A DNA stretch of 64,000 nt from Dryocosmus kuriphilus. Taxonomy: Eukaryota; Arthropoda; Insecta; Hymenoptera; Cynipidae. Positions 34,148 to 45,163 of the stretch are shown here, in pieces (position 1 is the first letter of the stretch; each line of letters begins with the position of its first letter). Below the pieces are notes generated by a model. It was not told the origin of the DNA and did no database searches. It saw only the letters and a program-made list of their open reading frames with translations. The stretch is taken from contig CM076190.1 in the NCBI GenBank assembly GCA_038277395.1, positions 231,046,082 to 231,110,081 on the forward strand, read 5' to 3'. The position numbers were made by a program, and so were the translations under genes.

Positions 34148-34199
34148 ATTTTTTAAAGTTCCCATTGTTCAAAATTACCAAGATTTTCAAAATACCTAT

Positions 34200-34760
34200 G
34201 TAGCTCGTTACATTTTGAATCCCATATGTATGTTACAAGGTTTGAATTTGTCAACGTGGAACGAAAGGAATATATAATCGAATTTAAACAATACATTATA
34301 GTTTAATTCTCAAACAAATTATAAGAAACTAGTTATAAATATAACACTTAATAAATGGTGTTCCAAACATTATTATGTTTTTAAACTTGAATAAAATAGA
34401 GAATATTGTGTGAATTGTCACTTTTTCATTTCTATATGATACAAGGTTTGAATTTGTCTACGTCGCACTAAAGGAACATATTGTAGAATTAAAAAAATAC
34501 ATAATAATTCAATTCTAAAACAAACTATAAGGAAGCAGTTATAAATAGAAAACTTAATAAATACTTTTGCAAATTGTACTATATTTTTAAATTTGAATAA
34601 AATAGACAACATTTTGTGAATCGTCAGATTTTCATTCCCATATGTTACAAGATTTGAAGCTGACACCGTGGCGCTAGAGGAATATATTATCACATTTGGA
34701 AGGTACATAATGTTTCTTATTATTATTGACACTATATTGTATTGCATTATATTAGATATA
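34200..34760. repeat. 206-bp tandem repeat
   Basis: About 2.6 copies of an AT-rich 206-bp unit. The landmark ACAAGRTTTGAA starts at 34235, 34441 and 34647. The unit also contains AATAAATG/AATAAATAC and AAACTTGAATAAAATAGA. No ORF is shared between copies. Confidence 0.85.
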
Positions 34761-35885
34761 CTTACTTGTAAAATATGCCAAAGCCATGCAGGCAATAAGT
34801 GCAATAGGGATATTCATTCTGTCGATACGGGTGGAGACAACGATCCAGAACTGCGAATGAGCTTCTAGATAATTTAAGTAAATGATCTCAGCATTCTCTT
34901 ATAGATGCTAAATTTACTACATTAAACCTTCAGAATTATTTGTATTCACAATTTTCTACTCTACCATCTGTGCTAAATGGTAGAGGCAGCGAAGAATCGC
35001 TTGCGCAAGAAAAAAATAACGTTATTTGCATCATTAGCTTTGTAAATAGTAGGAATCTATTGAAGTACGTAAACATACGCTTTATCACTCATTGAAAATA
35101 ATAAAAGAACTTTTGAAATACCTTCGAAAATTTTTGAAGTCTCTGAAAACCCCTTAAAATTCTTACAATACCTTAAGCCCTTCAAATTGCTTGCTTAAAT
35201 TACCTTAAAAACCTTCAGAGCTACGACAATCCCTTAAGATCCTTGCACATACAAGAACATTTATATAGAAATACCTTCGAAAACCCTTGATATTCCTTAG
35301 GATCCCTTGAAAGCCTTAAAATTCGTCAAAACCTCAAAAATCTTATAATGCCTTTTAATCTCCTAAAATACAAATAAATACTTAGAAATAATTCGCTACA
35401 CCTCGAACACTCGACAGCCACTCTTCCTCTACCCTTTCGCCAGTATAGCATTCCCGCTATAGGGTGGAAGTGGAAGCCCTTCAAAATCTCCTGTGATACC
35501 TTAAAATCTCCAGAAATTCTCGAAAACCTGTGAAATGTTTTAACGACGCATAGAATTAGTGAAAATTTTTGTAAATTATTTTTTAAACCTTAAATGCACT
35601 AAAATGATGATTTTGTTTACTGATCCAATTAAACATACATAAGTGTCTTGAAATTTGTGTACAGTCTGGAATTTCTTTAAAAAATTAAACACGCTTAAGG
35701 TACATTTAAAGTCCCTTAAATGCTCTTAGACTCATTAAAAATCGCTTATGTACCCTTAAACGGTTTAAAAAAATACCTTAAAATTCCCTGGAACACTTAA
35801 AAGGCCTTTAAAGCTCCTAAAGTACCCTTAAACCATTCAAAATCTGAAATTGATTAAAATACACTAAAAGCCCTTAAAACGTGTG
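34761..35885. other. No gene seen; CCTTAAAA-rich low-complexity sequence
   Basis: From about 35090 to 35880 the sequence is dominated by short imperfect units such as CCTTAAAATNC and CCCTTAAAA. It resembles an ancient short-period satellite. Before 35090 the sequence is unremarkable. Confidence 0.6.
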
Positions 35886-35889
35886 TCAA

Positions 35890-38200
35890 ACGTGTGTGGC
35901 GCACTTATTGAGATAGCAAAGAGATACGATATTGATACAATAGCACTTCAAGAAACCTGCTGGACGGGCGAGTGCGCATCAATTTCAAAGGATAACTAAA
36001 CTTTTCACTATGGGGAAGGAAAAATGCGCGCACTGGGACCGGATTCCTTATTAATAAATGAATTGCGCAAGCGTTAATCGATATGCAATTCACTAACGTC
36101 AGGTTATCATATATTATTGTAAAGGTTAATTTCTCCAAGAAGGTGCTAATCAACGTGCACTGACCTACCGAGGACAAAGAGGAAGATACTAAAGACCTCT
36201 TCTTTTACAAGTTTTCGACGTTTGATGCCAGAATAGTATCGGGAGGTTTCAACGCGAATATTGGAAAATAACCGATGTTTAGGCCTACAATAGTGTCAGA
36301 ATGCTTGCATGACGCCATTAATGATAATGGAACTAGAGTAATAAAACTTTGCAGCTTGGAAGACCCTCGTCAGAAACACATATTTCACGCATAAAGATAT
36401 GCATAAGGCCACCTAGAAATCACCAGATGTTATCACTCATAATCAGATTGATCACGTTTTAATTGACAGAAGACGTCCTACAAACATTCTCAATGTAAAA
36501 GCGTGCATGGGAGCGGATTTAAATTCATACCACTTTCTCGTGATACTGAAACTAAGATCTAGACTAGCGTGAAGTAAGAAAACTAGCCGCCCAGAGCCAG
36601 CAGTCTGTTTCCATATAGATCAGGTTAAAACACCAAAAGAAACAATGATTTATCAAGTAGAGATTTGTAATAGTTTCGGCGTTCTTCAGAAGCAGGGATA
36701 CGAGAGCGCTAATTATGAGGAGGAACAGAAAACCATGTGGGGCGAACAGAAGCTAAATTAATTAGTTTACAAAAGCATCTGAGTTTAAACATATAAAGAG
36801 TATCTCGATGTTAGCAAAAGTACAAATAAATTTAGTAGCCGATGCGACAGAGTGAACAGTTTTATGGAAAAATTATTTCAAGAAATTATTGAACGTACGC
36901 GAAGGCCCCGTTGAAGATAATCTCGGTAAAATTCACACTGCTCATCTATTAGTTGATGAGTCTACCGATAAAGAAATAGAAAAGGCCATAAAAATTTGAG
37001 AAATTACAAACCCGTGTGCATTGGCGACCTTCCATCAGAAATTAGAAAAAATGGGGACCCCTGCCTCACCAAGCAAATTTGTAAATTAATACGCGCAATC
37101 TGGAAAACAGAACGGATACCGGTGGAGCAGAATACCCCTATTATTATACCCACTTCTAAAAAAGGCGATAAAATGAACGGTGACAGTTATGGGGCCATTT
37201 CACTTCTGCCTCCTGTCCAGTGTAATCTTAAGTAAACTAACCTCTTTTAATGAGAAAATCATTAGGGATTACCAGTGTGGGTTCCGCCGAAATCGGTCTG
37301 CACGCAATCAAATGTTTACAGTTAGACAACTGTTAGACTGCCCTCAATGGGATAATACAAATCCTGGGATATGCGAATGATCTCGACTTACACGGAGTTG
37401 ACAAAAAAAAACGGTAGCTAAAAATGCAGAAACGTTGACCACAAAAGCCAAGGAAATAGGTTTAGAAGTTAGCGAATTGAAGACAAAGTATTTGACAGGC
37501 GGCAAATTAAGACAAAGTAATTAAAACGGGGATCTATTGGTCGGAAATGTGAAATTCGAGTTAATGAGTTTAAGTACCTAGAGACTATTATAGCTAGCGT
37601 CAATAACATTAAGATGGAAATCAACAGGTGGCTGCACGCTGGCAATGGGTGCTACTGTGCAATAAATTGGTTGTCAAAATCGCGATCGCTATCTACAAAC
37701 ACCAATGTGAGAAGTGACAAAACGATAATAAGGTCGGTCGTCATGTAAGAGTGCGAAACGTGGGAGCTGACGATAGGAGAGGAGAACAGGTTTAGTGTCT
37801 TCGAAAATTAAGTACTTACAAAAATTTGTGACCCAAAAAGGGACGAAGGGACAGATGAATGGAGAATGCTGCACCATGATACGCTGTATGCTCTCTACGG
37901 GTCAGTAAATATTTATAGAGTAATGAAAGCGAGCAAGTTAAGGTGGGCGCGACGTGTGGCAAGAATGGGCGACGAAAGAACAGTGGCGCAAGTTTTAAGA
38001 GGGAAACCGATTAGTAAAAGACCTCTAGGCAGACAGAGTAACAGATAGGAGAAAAACGTAAAGAGCGATCTAAAAGAGCTAGGACATGATTATTTAAATT
38101 GAATGGACGATGCACAGGATAGAGCAGCGTCGCGGTTTCGGGGATTTGAGGGAATACACTTCCGAATTGTAACTGCTAAACTATAATAATTATAATAATA
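35890..38200 (+). pseudogene. RTE-like LINE, second copy
   Basis: The plus-strand relic keeps pieces of both enzymatic domains. An AP-type endonuclease start (YDIDTIALQETCWTG near 35920) and a later HNQIDHVLIDRRR segment near 36440 are followed by reverse transcriptase pieces: PIIIPTSKKGDKMNGDSYG, DYQCGFRRNRSARNQMFTV and KAKEIGLEVSELKTK. The C-terminal part has FKYLETIIASVNNIKMEINR and ISKRPLGRQSNRWEKNVK. The segment containing the YADD box is collapsed: text reads from the GFRRNRS region straight into sequence downstream of it near 37380. It ends in an ATAATTATAATAAT tail near 38180-38200. It belongs to the same family as 16031-17570. Confidence 0.8.
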
Positions 38201-38615
38201 TTTTTGAGCTCTTTTTGAGCTCTTTGATAATATCGGCACTGATTTTTCGGCTAAAACCCTTAGTGCATGGATTTCGAAATATTTTGTTTCCAAAATGTTC
38301 AGCATAACATTTTTAAGAAGCGCAAGTGAACCAATTTTCTACTGTGTTTTTGTGATCAACAAGATACAAACACATATATGCATCTGAAAAGTTGGCGATT
38401 TCGATTGTATGAATTTTTATGCTTGAACAAATTTCTTAAATAAAGACGTTATGGATTAGAAATAATGAGGATATGTATAAGGAGCAAACAGGTTTTTTTT
38501 TGAAAATTTAATTAAACGTTACAAAAAATTTACTGAAAAAATGATCCAGTGTAACAGAGTGTTGTAGAAAAAGTTATTTTGTACCATAATTTTTATGATT
38601 TATTTTTAGAATGGT
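38201..38615. other. No gene seen
   Basis: AT-rich sequence between the RTE-like tail and the target site of the R1-like insertion. Confidence 0.4.
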
Positions 38616-38777
38616 ATTGCGATACGTGACCCGTTCGGGGTTGCTAGTCCCCCATCGGGCGCCTCCCCAGGTTGCGGATAGGGGAACGCCTCCCAGATAT
38701 GGGTGGTACCGGGGAAATGAAATACCCGAGGTGGACAAAAACTAGCAGGGAAGGAACCCCAAAACAATGAACCAAAT

Positions 38778-40320
38778 ATGAGTGAGCGCATTGATAACGC
38801 ATTACCCCAAGGAAGTACAAATTTTTCCCCTGATTCCGCCCGGGTGAAAGCCCCGGTGGTCAGTGCCGGTCCCAAGGATTTGGGGGGGGGGGGGGGCAAA
38901 TGCACGCCGACGCTCGCCTCGCGTCAGGACAAACAAGGCCACGTCCAAAGTCAAGACGTTTATAGAACAGGTGGACAACCTGCAAGGATCAGGAAACGAG
39001 TTATGGAAAGACATTGCCGACGCGCTACGCTCAATGCAGAGAGCAGAGAAAGAGAAAACCTCTCTCCTAAAGGAGATTGCAGAAAGCCTAAAAACGGCTT
39101 AAGGCTCGATTAAATCGAGCTACGTTGACCCAATAAAGAGAGGCATACCTACAATTGCCCAGAAAGTCAAAGAACTTGGAGGAGGGATCGCCAGAATAGA
39201 GAGGCAGAAAGAAAGACTAGGCGGAATACTACTACGAAAGCTAGAAGGGAAATCGACGGAGATTGAGCAATCAGAGCACAGGAGCACACAGGGAAAGCTG
39301 GGAAAAACTGCGCCCCCGCAAGCTGATCTGGCAGATCTGGGTTCGGCGAAGAGAAAGCCTACTAGCCCACCAGGAGAGAACCTGCAGCGGAACAAGATCG
39401 TCAGGACTGGTAAGAGCTCCCATCGGCAGGCGGAACTGACCAGAAATAGGACGACCAGCACGACGACTGTGTTGTCCCAAGATGAGGATGAACTCCGGTC
39501 ATCAGCATCCTCTCGGTTCGCGGATTCAGAGGATAGCGCCTGGGAACTGAACCCAAGAGATCGCCGAAGGAAACATCAGCTCTTAAGGCGTGCGCACAAA
39601 AACAGCGCCAACCAGGAAAGACAAGTAGAGCAAGGACCATCAGGACCAGAACACTGGCAGAAGGTTAAAAAAAAGAAAAAAAAGAAGAAGCCGAAGAGAA
39701 AGCCGAGAGCCCTACAAGACGCGGTAATCATCAAACCTGCGTCAGGAAAATCATTCGCGGATATCCTCAAGAGTATCAATGAGGTAACGATACCCGAGGA
39801 GGGTCCAAAGATCGACAAATACAGTAAGACACGGAGTGGAGCTTTGCTGATAAAGTTTAAAGGTAAGACTAGGAGTACCACCGCCTCAACGAAAGCCTTG
39901 GCAACAGCAATTGAAGCCACGGGCCAATTACAGAGCCTACCGGCTACGACCATTGTTAGGGTCGTCGATTTAAATAGTGGAAGCACAGTACAGCAGATTC
40001 AGACAGCAGTAAAAAGGGCCATACCGGAGTTGGCAGGAGAACCGGTAGTGGAACTCTTGAACCCAAATCAGAGAGAACAGGTGACAGCCTTTGTTACCTT
40101 ACCAGCTAGGTATGCCGCTACTTTCATGAAGACGAAAGTGTCACTAGTAGGTCCATTTAGATGCAGGATCTGGCAATAAAATCCCGCAAAACGGTGTTAC
40201 AAAGGCCTTGGGTTTGAACATACCTCGCACACGTGTAAAGGCCCAGATAGAACAGATTACTGCTACAAATGTGCTGAAAAGGACATAAGGCAGCAGCTTG
40301 CACAAAGGAGGAAAAATTTA
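38778..40320 (+). pseudogene. R1-like LINE ORF1 (gag-like) with zinc-knuckle region
   Basis: The frame starting MSERIDNALPQG at 38778 enters a run of G at 38881-38896, where it shifts into the main gag frame. That frame has a charged, coiled-coil-like stretch (about 38990-39095), an in-frame TAA at 39100-39102, a lysine-rich segment and a conserved domain (FADILKSINEV to FMKTKVSLVGPFRCRIW). A TAA at 40177-40179 precedes a CCHC-like region (HTCKGPDRTDYCYKCAEKD) in the same frame. One knuckle cysteine appears replaced in CYKGLGFEH. ORF1 proteins of this clade bind RNA. Confidence 0.75.
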
Positions 40321-40435
40321 TTGCCTGCACAGATGCGGGAAAATCTGAAGAGGATACAAAGCACCGTCTGGGAACGGGAAGATTCAAGACCTACCGTGAG
40401 GCGCGGGAGAAGTCCAAATCTAAGACATCAAGATT

Positions 40436-41460
40436 ATGAGGTTTCTGCAAGGAAACATCCGGCGCTCTCCCACGACTTTCATGCTATTACAGGTGATTGT
40501 CGAAGAAAAGAAGGCAGACATTGCACTGATAAGCGAAATTGGCAAAGTGCAAATAGATGGACCGAACTGGATCGCGGATAAGCTCCAGAAGGCAGCTGTC
40601 TGGATGCCAGAACCAAACCACCTGTCTATAGACGAGAGAGGCAACGGGAACGGATTTGCTTAGATCAGAAGTGGCAAGATCACCACGTGAGCTGCTACTT
40701 CAGACCAATCACCCCCGGTAAACCAGACAGTATCAACGAATACCTCGACGAGATGGAGGATGCGCTACGAAACATGCAAGGTAGTATTATTCTCGGAGGA
40801 GATTTCAACTCCAGTGCTCTAGAATGGGGATCGGCGGAGACAAACTCGAGAGGACAAAAGATCCTGGGCATGGCATCCAGACTCGGACTGGAAGTGCTGA
40901 ACGACGGTTCAACCACCTTCAGAAGAGCCGACAAAAGAGAGACTGTGCCTGATGTCTCCTTCGCATCACAAGAAATAGCAGGAGCTGTAAACGATTGGGA
41001 GGTGCTGGATGAGTATAACAACAGTGATCGTTTTCACATCACTTTCTCCAATGGCCTCTTCCACCAGAGAAGTAAACAACAGCGAACTCCTAGATGGAAT
41101 CTTGCGAAGCTGAACGAAGAAAAGTTCAGATCAGATATCCAGAACGGAGAAAGGGCATTATTGGAACTACCAGTGGAAACTTTAGAAGACGCGGAACAGC
41201 TCGCAGAGGCAACGATGGAGCTCATCGAGTATTCTTGCGCGGCATTAATGCCAAGAAAGTCTGACAAAAAAGGAAGATCACCAGTGTACTGGTGAAATGA
41301 CGAGATCGCGGACCTACGAAGAGAGTGCCAACGCCTGAGAAGACGCACTCAACCAACAAGAAGGAAAAACGTTCGAAACGAGACAGAACTGCGCAAGATG
41401 GAAGAACGAGCAGTAAGAAAGCTACTTAGCTTAGCCATCAAAAAGATCAAAACAGTGCAT
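40436..41460 (+). pseudogene. R1-like LINE ORF2, AP endonuclease part
   Basis: The endonuclease opens with MRFLQGNIRRSP and KADIALISE. After a frameshift near 40660 it continues with GSIILGGDFNSSALEWGS (GDFN active-site motif), a DVSFA segment and YNNSDRFHITF near 41010-41040, where the family has SDH; here the H is followed by further residues and the motif reads SDRFHI. A TGA at 41293-41295 interrupts the linker, which resumes NDEIADLRRECQRLRRRT. The reverse transcriptase should follow but is absent. Confidence 0.75.
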
Positions 41461-41469
41461 ACCGCACAG

Positions 41470-42034
41470 TGTCAGAACCTGCGGTACTAGCTATTGCGGG
41501 AGTTATCCCGGTAGACTTGCTGGCGCTGGAACGGAAGATCATCTACGAAAGAAGACACGACGTAGAAAGAGACGTGAAGCCATCCACAGAGCCAAGCTAG
41601 CACAAAAAGAAAGGAGTGCAAACATCGACCAGTGGCAACAGAGGTACAAAGGGGACCACCGAGGCAGGTGGACCGTACGCCTCTTGCCAAAACTTAAAGA
41701 GTGGATAGAAAGGGGCCACTGGGAGGTAAATTATTACCTCACCCAACTGCTGTCAGGACAGGTATACTTCCGATCCTACCTGTACAAGCAGGGAAAGGTT
41801 TCGAATCCCAATTTCATCGGTTGCAAACGCAACGTTGACAGTGCGGTACACACTTTCTTCGCGTGTGAACTGTGGCAAGCAGAACGACGACTACTAGAAG
41901 GCAAAATTGGACAATTCACTCCCGATAATATCGTGGAGCTGATGCTGAAGAATGAAGAAAACTGGGAAGCCGTAGCCAAGTTCGTGGAAACGGTTCTACG
42001 GTCGAAGAAGGGACGCGGACTGGTCGATGATTAA
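41470..42034 (+). pseudogene. R1-like LINE ORF2, C-terminal part
   Basis: After the deletion the text resumes with AGVIPVDLLALERKIIYERR and continues through a frameshift to the tail (41684-42034): ERGHWEVNYYLTQLLSGQ, YFRSYLYKQGKV, a cysteine/histidine region ending HTFFACELW, then TPDNIVELMLKNEENW. This tail is characteristic of R1-clade ORF2. The joint to the endonuclease linker lies near 41455-41475. Confidence 0.75.
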
Positions 42035-42412
42035 GGAATACCAGCGCAAAGACATGAGAACGCTTGGTTGATAACGTCCGACACACGTAATGTGACGACC
42101 GAGTATCACTCTGGTAACATTATGTTACATATTAGCAGTTTTTCTATCGCGTCATGTCAAGAGGAAAGAAGGGCAGAAAGGAGGAAGCGTCAAGCTGGCG
42201 AAGGCAGACCACTCTGTGTAATGCGAAAGCGGGTCCAGAGTTGTAACCTCATTAACAAGGTTTGTTAAAAAGAGGTAGGGTTTTAGTGGGTCGTACTGGT
42301 AAGGTACATCCCCACACACCGGTGAGTCTCACATGACCACTGATGGTGCGATTGCGCATTTCCCCCTCTTTCAAAAAAAAAAAAAAAAAAAAAAAAAAAT
42401 TGCGATACGTGA

Positions 42413-42960
42413 ACTAGATACAAGAAAATGCTTATATCTAAATAAATAACATAGTTACAAACGCTTTCTCCATTCATAACACCCTTAGGCTAGAGAATAG
42501 ACATAGCATTTATTTATTCTAACGAAGTAATTGTGTTGATAAAAAGATAGTCTTCTACACCGATTCCACTTAATTATTTCGCAAAATGGAACTGCGTAAT
42601 CTGTTCCTCCACCAATATGCAAATTTAATTAAAAATAAATTGTTTACAATTTTTTGTTTAAACTTTTGGAAAGCATATTCCTTTTCACGCAGAAACTTTT
42701 ATCGATCAAACGATCCCTTGTTTTAAAGTGGGCAGGAGGTTGCTAAGGGCACCACTGGCGCTCAAGCTAGAAAGCCCATTTTGTCACTTCTTGCACCATG
42801 CAAAAAGAGGCGGACAACTATACTGATAAGTAACTGTGCTTCTATGCCTTTAGAATGTAAATTTTTATTTACCTCAAAAATGAATCTATGAAAACTCAAA
42901 AATGTATCAATATTTAAGGTATTATTTAAAATTCTAAATTTATAATTAACAAGGAAGTTA
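42413..42960. other. No gene seen; short dispersed repeat
   Basis: A segment at 42715-42790 (TTTTAAAGTGGGCAGGAGG, then GGGCACCACTGGCGCTCAAG) resembles 48318-48395 in the same orientation, so it is a dispersed repeat. The remainder is AT-rich. Confidence 0.5.
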
Positions 42961-43886
42961 CGCCAAGTGCCAGTAGCCGATTTTAATGATACTGTTATAA
43001 GTTGTAGAAGACCAAAAATTCAGTGACACATCTTTGTTTTTATCTGCGGAAAAGCACGCTTAGGTGGCGAAACAGCCCCTCAAAAATAGGGGTGTCAAGT
43101 GTCGACTGTATAGTTTTGTGTATAAAAACCAAAAATGATTTCAATCAAACCTACTGGAAAAGCTTCCTCATGATGAAAAACCAATAAAGTAATTTTCCAC
43201 AGACAGAAAATTATGGGGTAAAACACCCCTACATATTCTACAAGTTGTGCTGAAGACGGCTAAATTCATTAGAAAAATTTAAAATATGTATATTAGGGCG
43301 GGTCAAATTGTATCGAGCGAAAAAATTCGATATCGGCTACCCTCTAACGGTGTTCTATGGGTCATTTTAAGCAACTTTCCCCAAGAAACTATAGCTCTAT
43401 CTTGAAAACGGAGGCGCCGGATTTTTCGAAATAGGTTTGTTTTCAACATATTCAAGAATTGGCTTAGAAACTGCATTAAAAACACAAATGAACTTTTTTT
43501 TGTGTGTATTTGGGGGTTTTCGGGGCCAAGGAATCCATTCTTGATGTTTATTTTTACCTATGAGTGCCGCGAGAGGGCACTTTTCTACAATCTTTGCATT
43601 TTATCGCTTCTTTTTGGGGAAAATTGACGAATTTGTTGGGGAAATCGACGAATACAGTCTGTTCCACAAGAAAAGGTACGCATTTTCACGAAAAGTTTTA
43701 AAGATTTTTTGTCCTTTCTTTTCTGGCCTCGAAAACCCCATATAGACACAAAAAAAAGAGTTCATTTGTTGAGCGAAGAGGAAAAATGTGGAATTCTCCA
43801 TATTGGTTTAACGTCCGGCAAAGTTAATGAGGTATTGAAGAAGGCAACGCATCCAGACAATTTTTCAGTTTAAGATATTTAATAAC

Positions 43887-43917
43887 GTTTCGTTGCTTGG
43901 CCGAGCAACCTCATCAG
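43887..43917 (-). ncRNA. Hammerhead ribozyme-like core (Penelope left arm)
   Basis: Minus strand: CTGATGA, stem II GGTTGCT...AGCAAC with loop CGGCC-like, then GAAAC. The catalytic core is complete. The bases after GAAAC (GTTATT) do not form the GUH cleavage site, so it is probably inactive. Confidence 0.6.
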
Positions 43918-44459
43918 ATTAGTAAAAAACTGAGAAATTACATATTTGATTAGTGAGGATATTTTTAAGCAGAGAAAAACATTTTTGAGAGGAACTTACC
44001 GAAAGGTTATGAATATTTGAAGGTTGGCATTATGTATTTGAAGGATGTTTTTTTATTTTAGAAAAAATTTGGAAAACATAAGAAGAACAGAGGTTTTTTT
44101 GGTACTCAGCATCCTCACTAGAAAACAAAGGAAAGGAGGTTAGAAAGGCTGTGACGAGCACGTACGCTCGCACATAGGCACTTTGGGTTGCCGCTCGCAA
44201 GGCGGACTTGCGAGCACATGACTGACTCTCCCACCACGCTCATCCCCACTGACCGACCACGACCAGGCACCAAGTCGCTAAATACGAGACGCACGACGAG
44301 AATCGACAGTCGCGGCGGGTGCGACTCTCCGAGAACCTCGGGGAGCTCTCACCAGGTGAGGCTCAAACCCTCTTCCTTCCGATGGGTGTCTGCACCCTAC
44401 GGAAGGCAAAGGGACGTGGGAATCGCAAGGAGTAGGCCTCCCTACACTTGCCATTCCCC

Positions 44460-44860
44460 AGGACCGACCTGACTAACGACCGACCGTCCGACGTGTAAGG
44501 TTCCCGGGGTTGATGGGTACACCCATGGCCCCGTGAACCTAGTGCGTTGGGGGATTGATGGGCACACCCATGGTCCCCTAACCTCACGGAGGACCGACCT
44601 GACTGAACAACCGACTGGCCGACGTGTACGGTTCCCGGGGTTGATGGGTACACCCATGGCCCCGTGAACCTAGTGCGTTGGGGGATTGATGGGCACGCCC
44701 ATGGTCCCCTTACGTCACGGAGGACAGACCTGACTGAACGACCGACCGGCCGACGTGTACGGTTCCCGAGGTTGATGGCTACACTCATGGTCCCGTGAAC
44801 CTAGTGCGTTGGGGGATTGATGGGCACACCCATGGTCCCCTTACGTCATGGAGGACCGAC
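44460..44860. repeat. 131-bp tandem repeat with internal palindromes
   Basis: Nearly three units; ACGTGTA starts at 44491, 44622 and 44753. Each unit holds two near-identical palindromic segments, ATGGGTACACCCATGG and ATGGGCACACCCATGG, so it has both tandem and inverted structure. Confidence 0.88.
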
Positions 44861-44861
44861 C

Positions 44862-45163
44862 AACCGAACCCTACACACCGGACGACATCCCAGACTACTA
44901 CTCTTCCCGACAGTCACATCGAGCCTGGTGGGCCACCCCCGCCTCCGTACGCACCGTGGGCCGCCGACGAAAAGGGGACCTTGGGGAGGCTCCAGGAAAA
45001 CACCGTCGAGACGTTGATATCCCGCGACCGCCAAATAAGGGAAAAGGCGTTCGCCCTCCCCACCCACCTAACCGAAACCGACCTGGGGGAGGTCGAACGT
45101 CCTCCTCGAGCCCGACGCCCCTCCGTGGGTCCCCTCGAAAACCGAAGACCGCCTCACACCTGA
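44862..45163 (+). other. Unrecognised open region in the GC-rich insertion
   Basis: One plus-strand frame (44795-45163) reads PGGPPPPPYAPWAADEKG followed by the amphipathic TVETLISRDRQIREKAF and a stop. A second plus frame and the minus strand are also open because of GC content. I do not recognise a family and cannot decide whether any frame is expressed. Confidence 0.3.

Larger units (their letters stand above)
29690..34170. repeat. Higher-order satellite with about 155-bp monomers
   Basis: Three leaders share the run TTTCATCAAATCTC/GAAATGTCC and CCGAAAAAACATGTTTTACG followed by GTCTGTC/GTTGTCGTTG tracts (near 29712, 31659 and 32955). They are followed by AT-rich monomers marked by GTTGTTCA...AAAAAGATCTACAAATTTT at about 30180, 31950, 32113, 32440, 32600, 32743, 33258, 33420, 33573 and 33730, a spacing of about 143-163 bp. 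Two units end in GCGAAGC-rich blocks. Between 30770 and 31610 the array is interrupted by TTTCAAAA low-complexity sequence. No gene is supported. Confidence 0.8.
38616..42412 (+). mobile_element. R1-like LINE, both ends present, reverse transcriptase deleted
   Basis: The 14-bp sequence ATTGCGATACGTGA is found at 38616-38629 and 42399-42412, flanking the element perfectly. The element ends in an A-tract (about 42374-42398). The target duplication and tail show a completed target-primed insertion. Inside are gag-like, endonuclease and C-terminal fragments but no reverse transcriptase core. Copies of this structure must be mobilised in trans, or this one lost the segment after insertion. Confidence 0.9.

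Noticed and set aside
44363..44788. 141-codon minus-strand ORF
   Set aside because: It is a reading of the GC-rich 131-bp tandem repeat.
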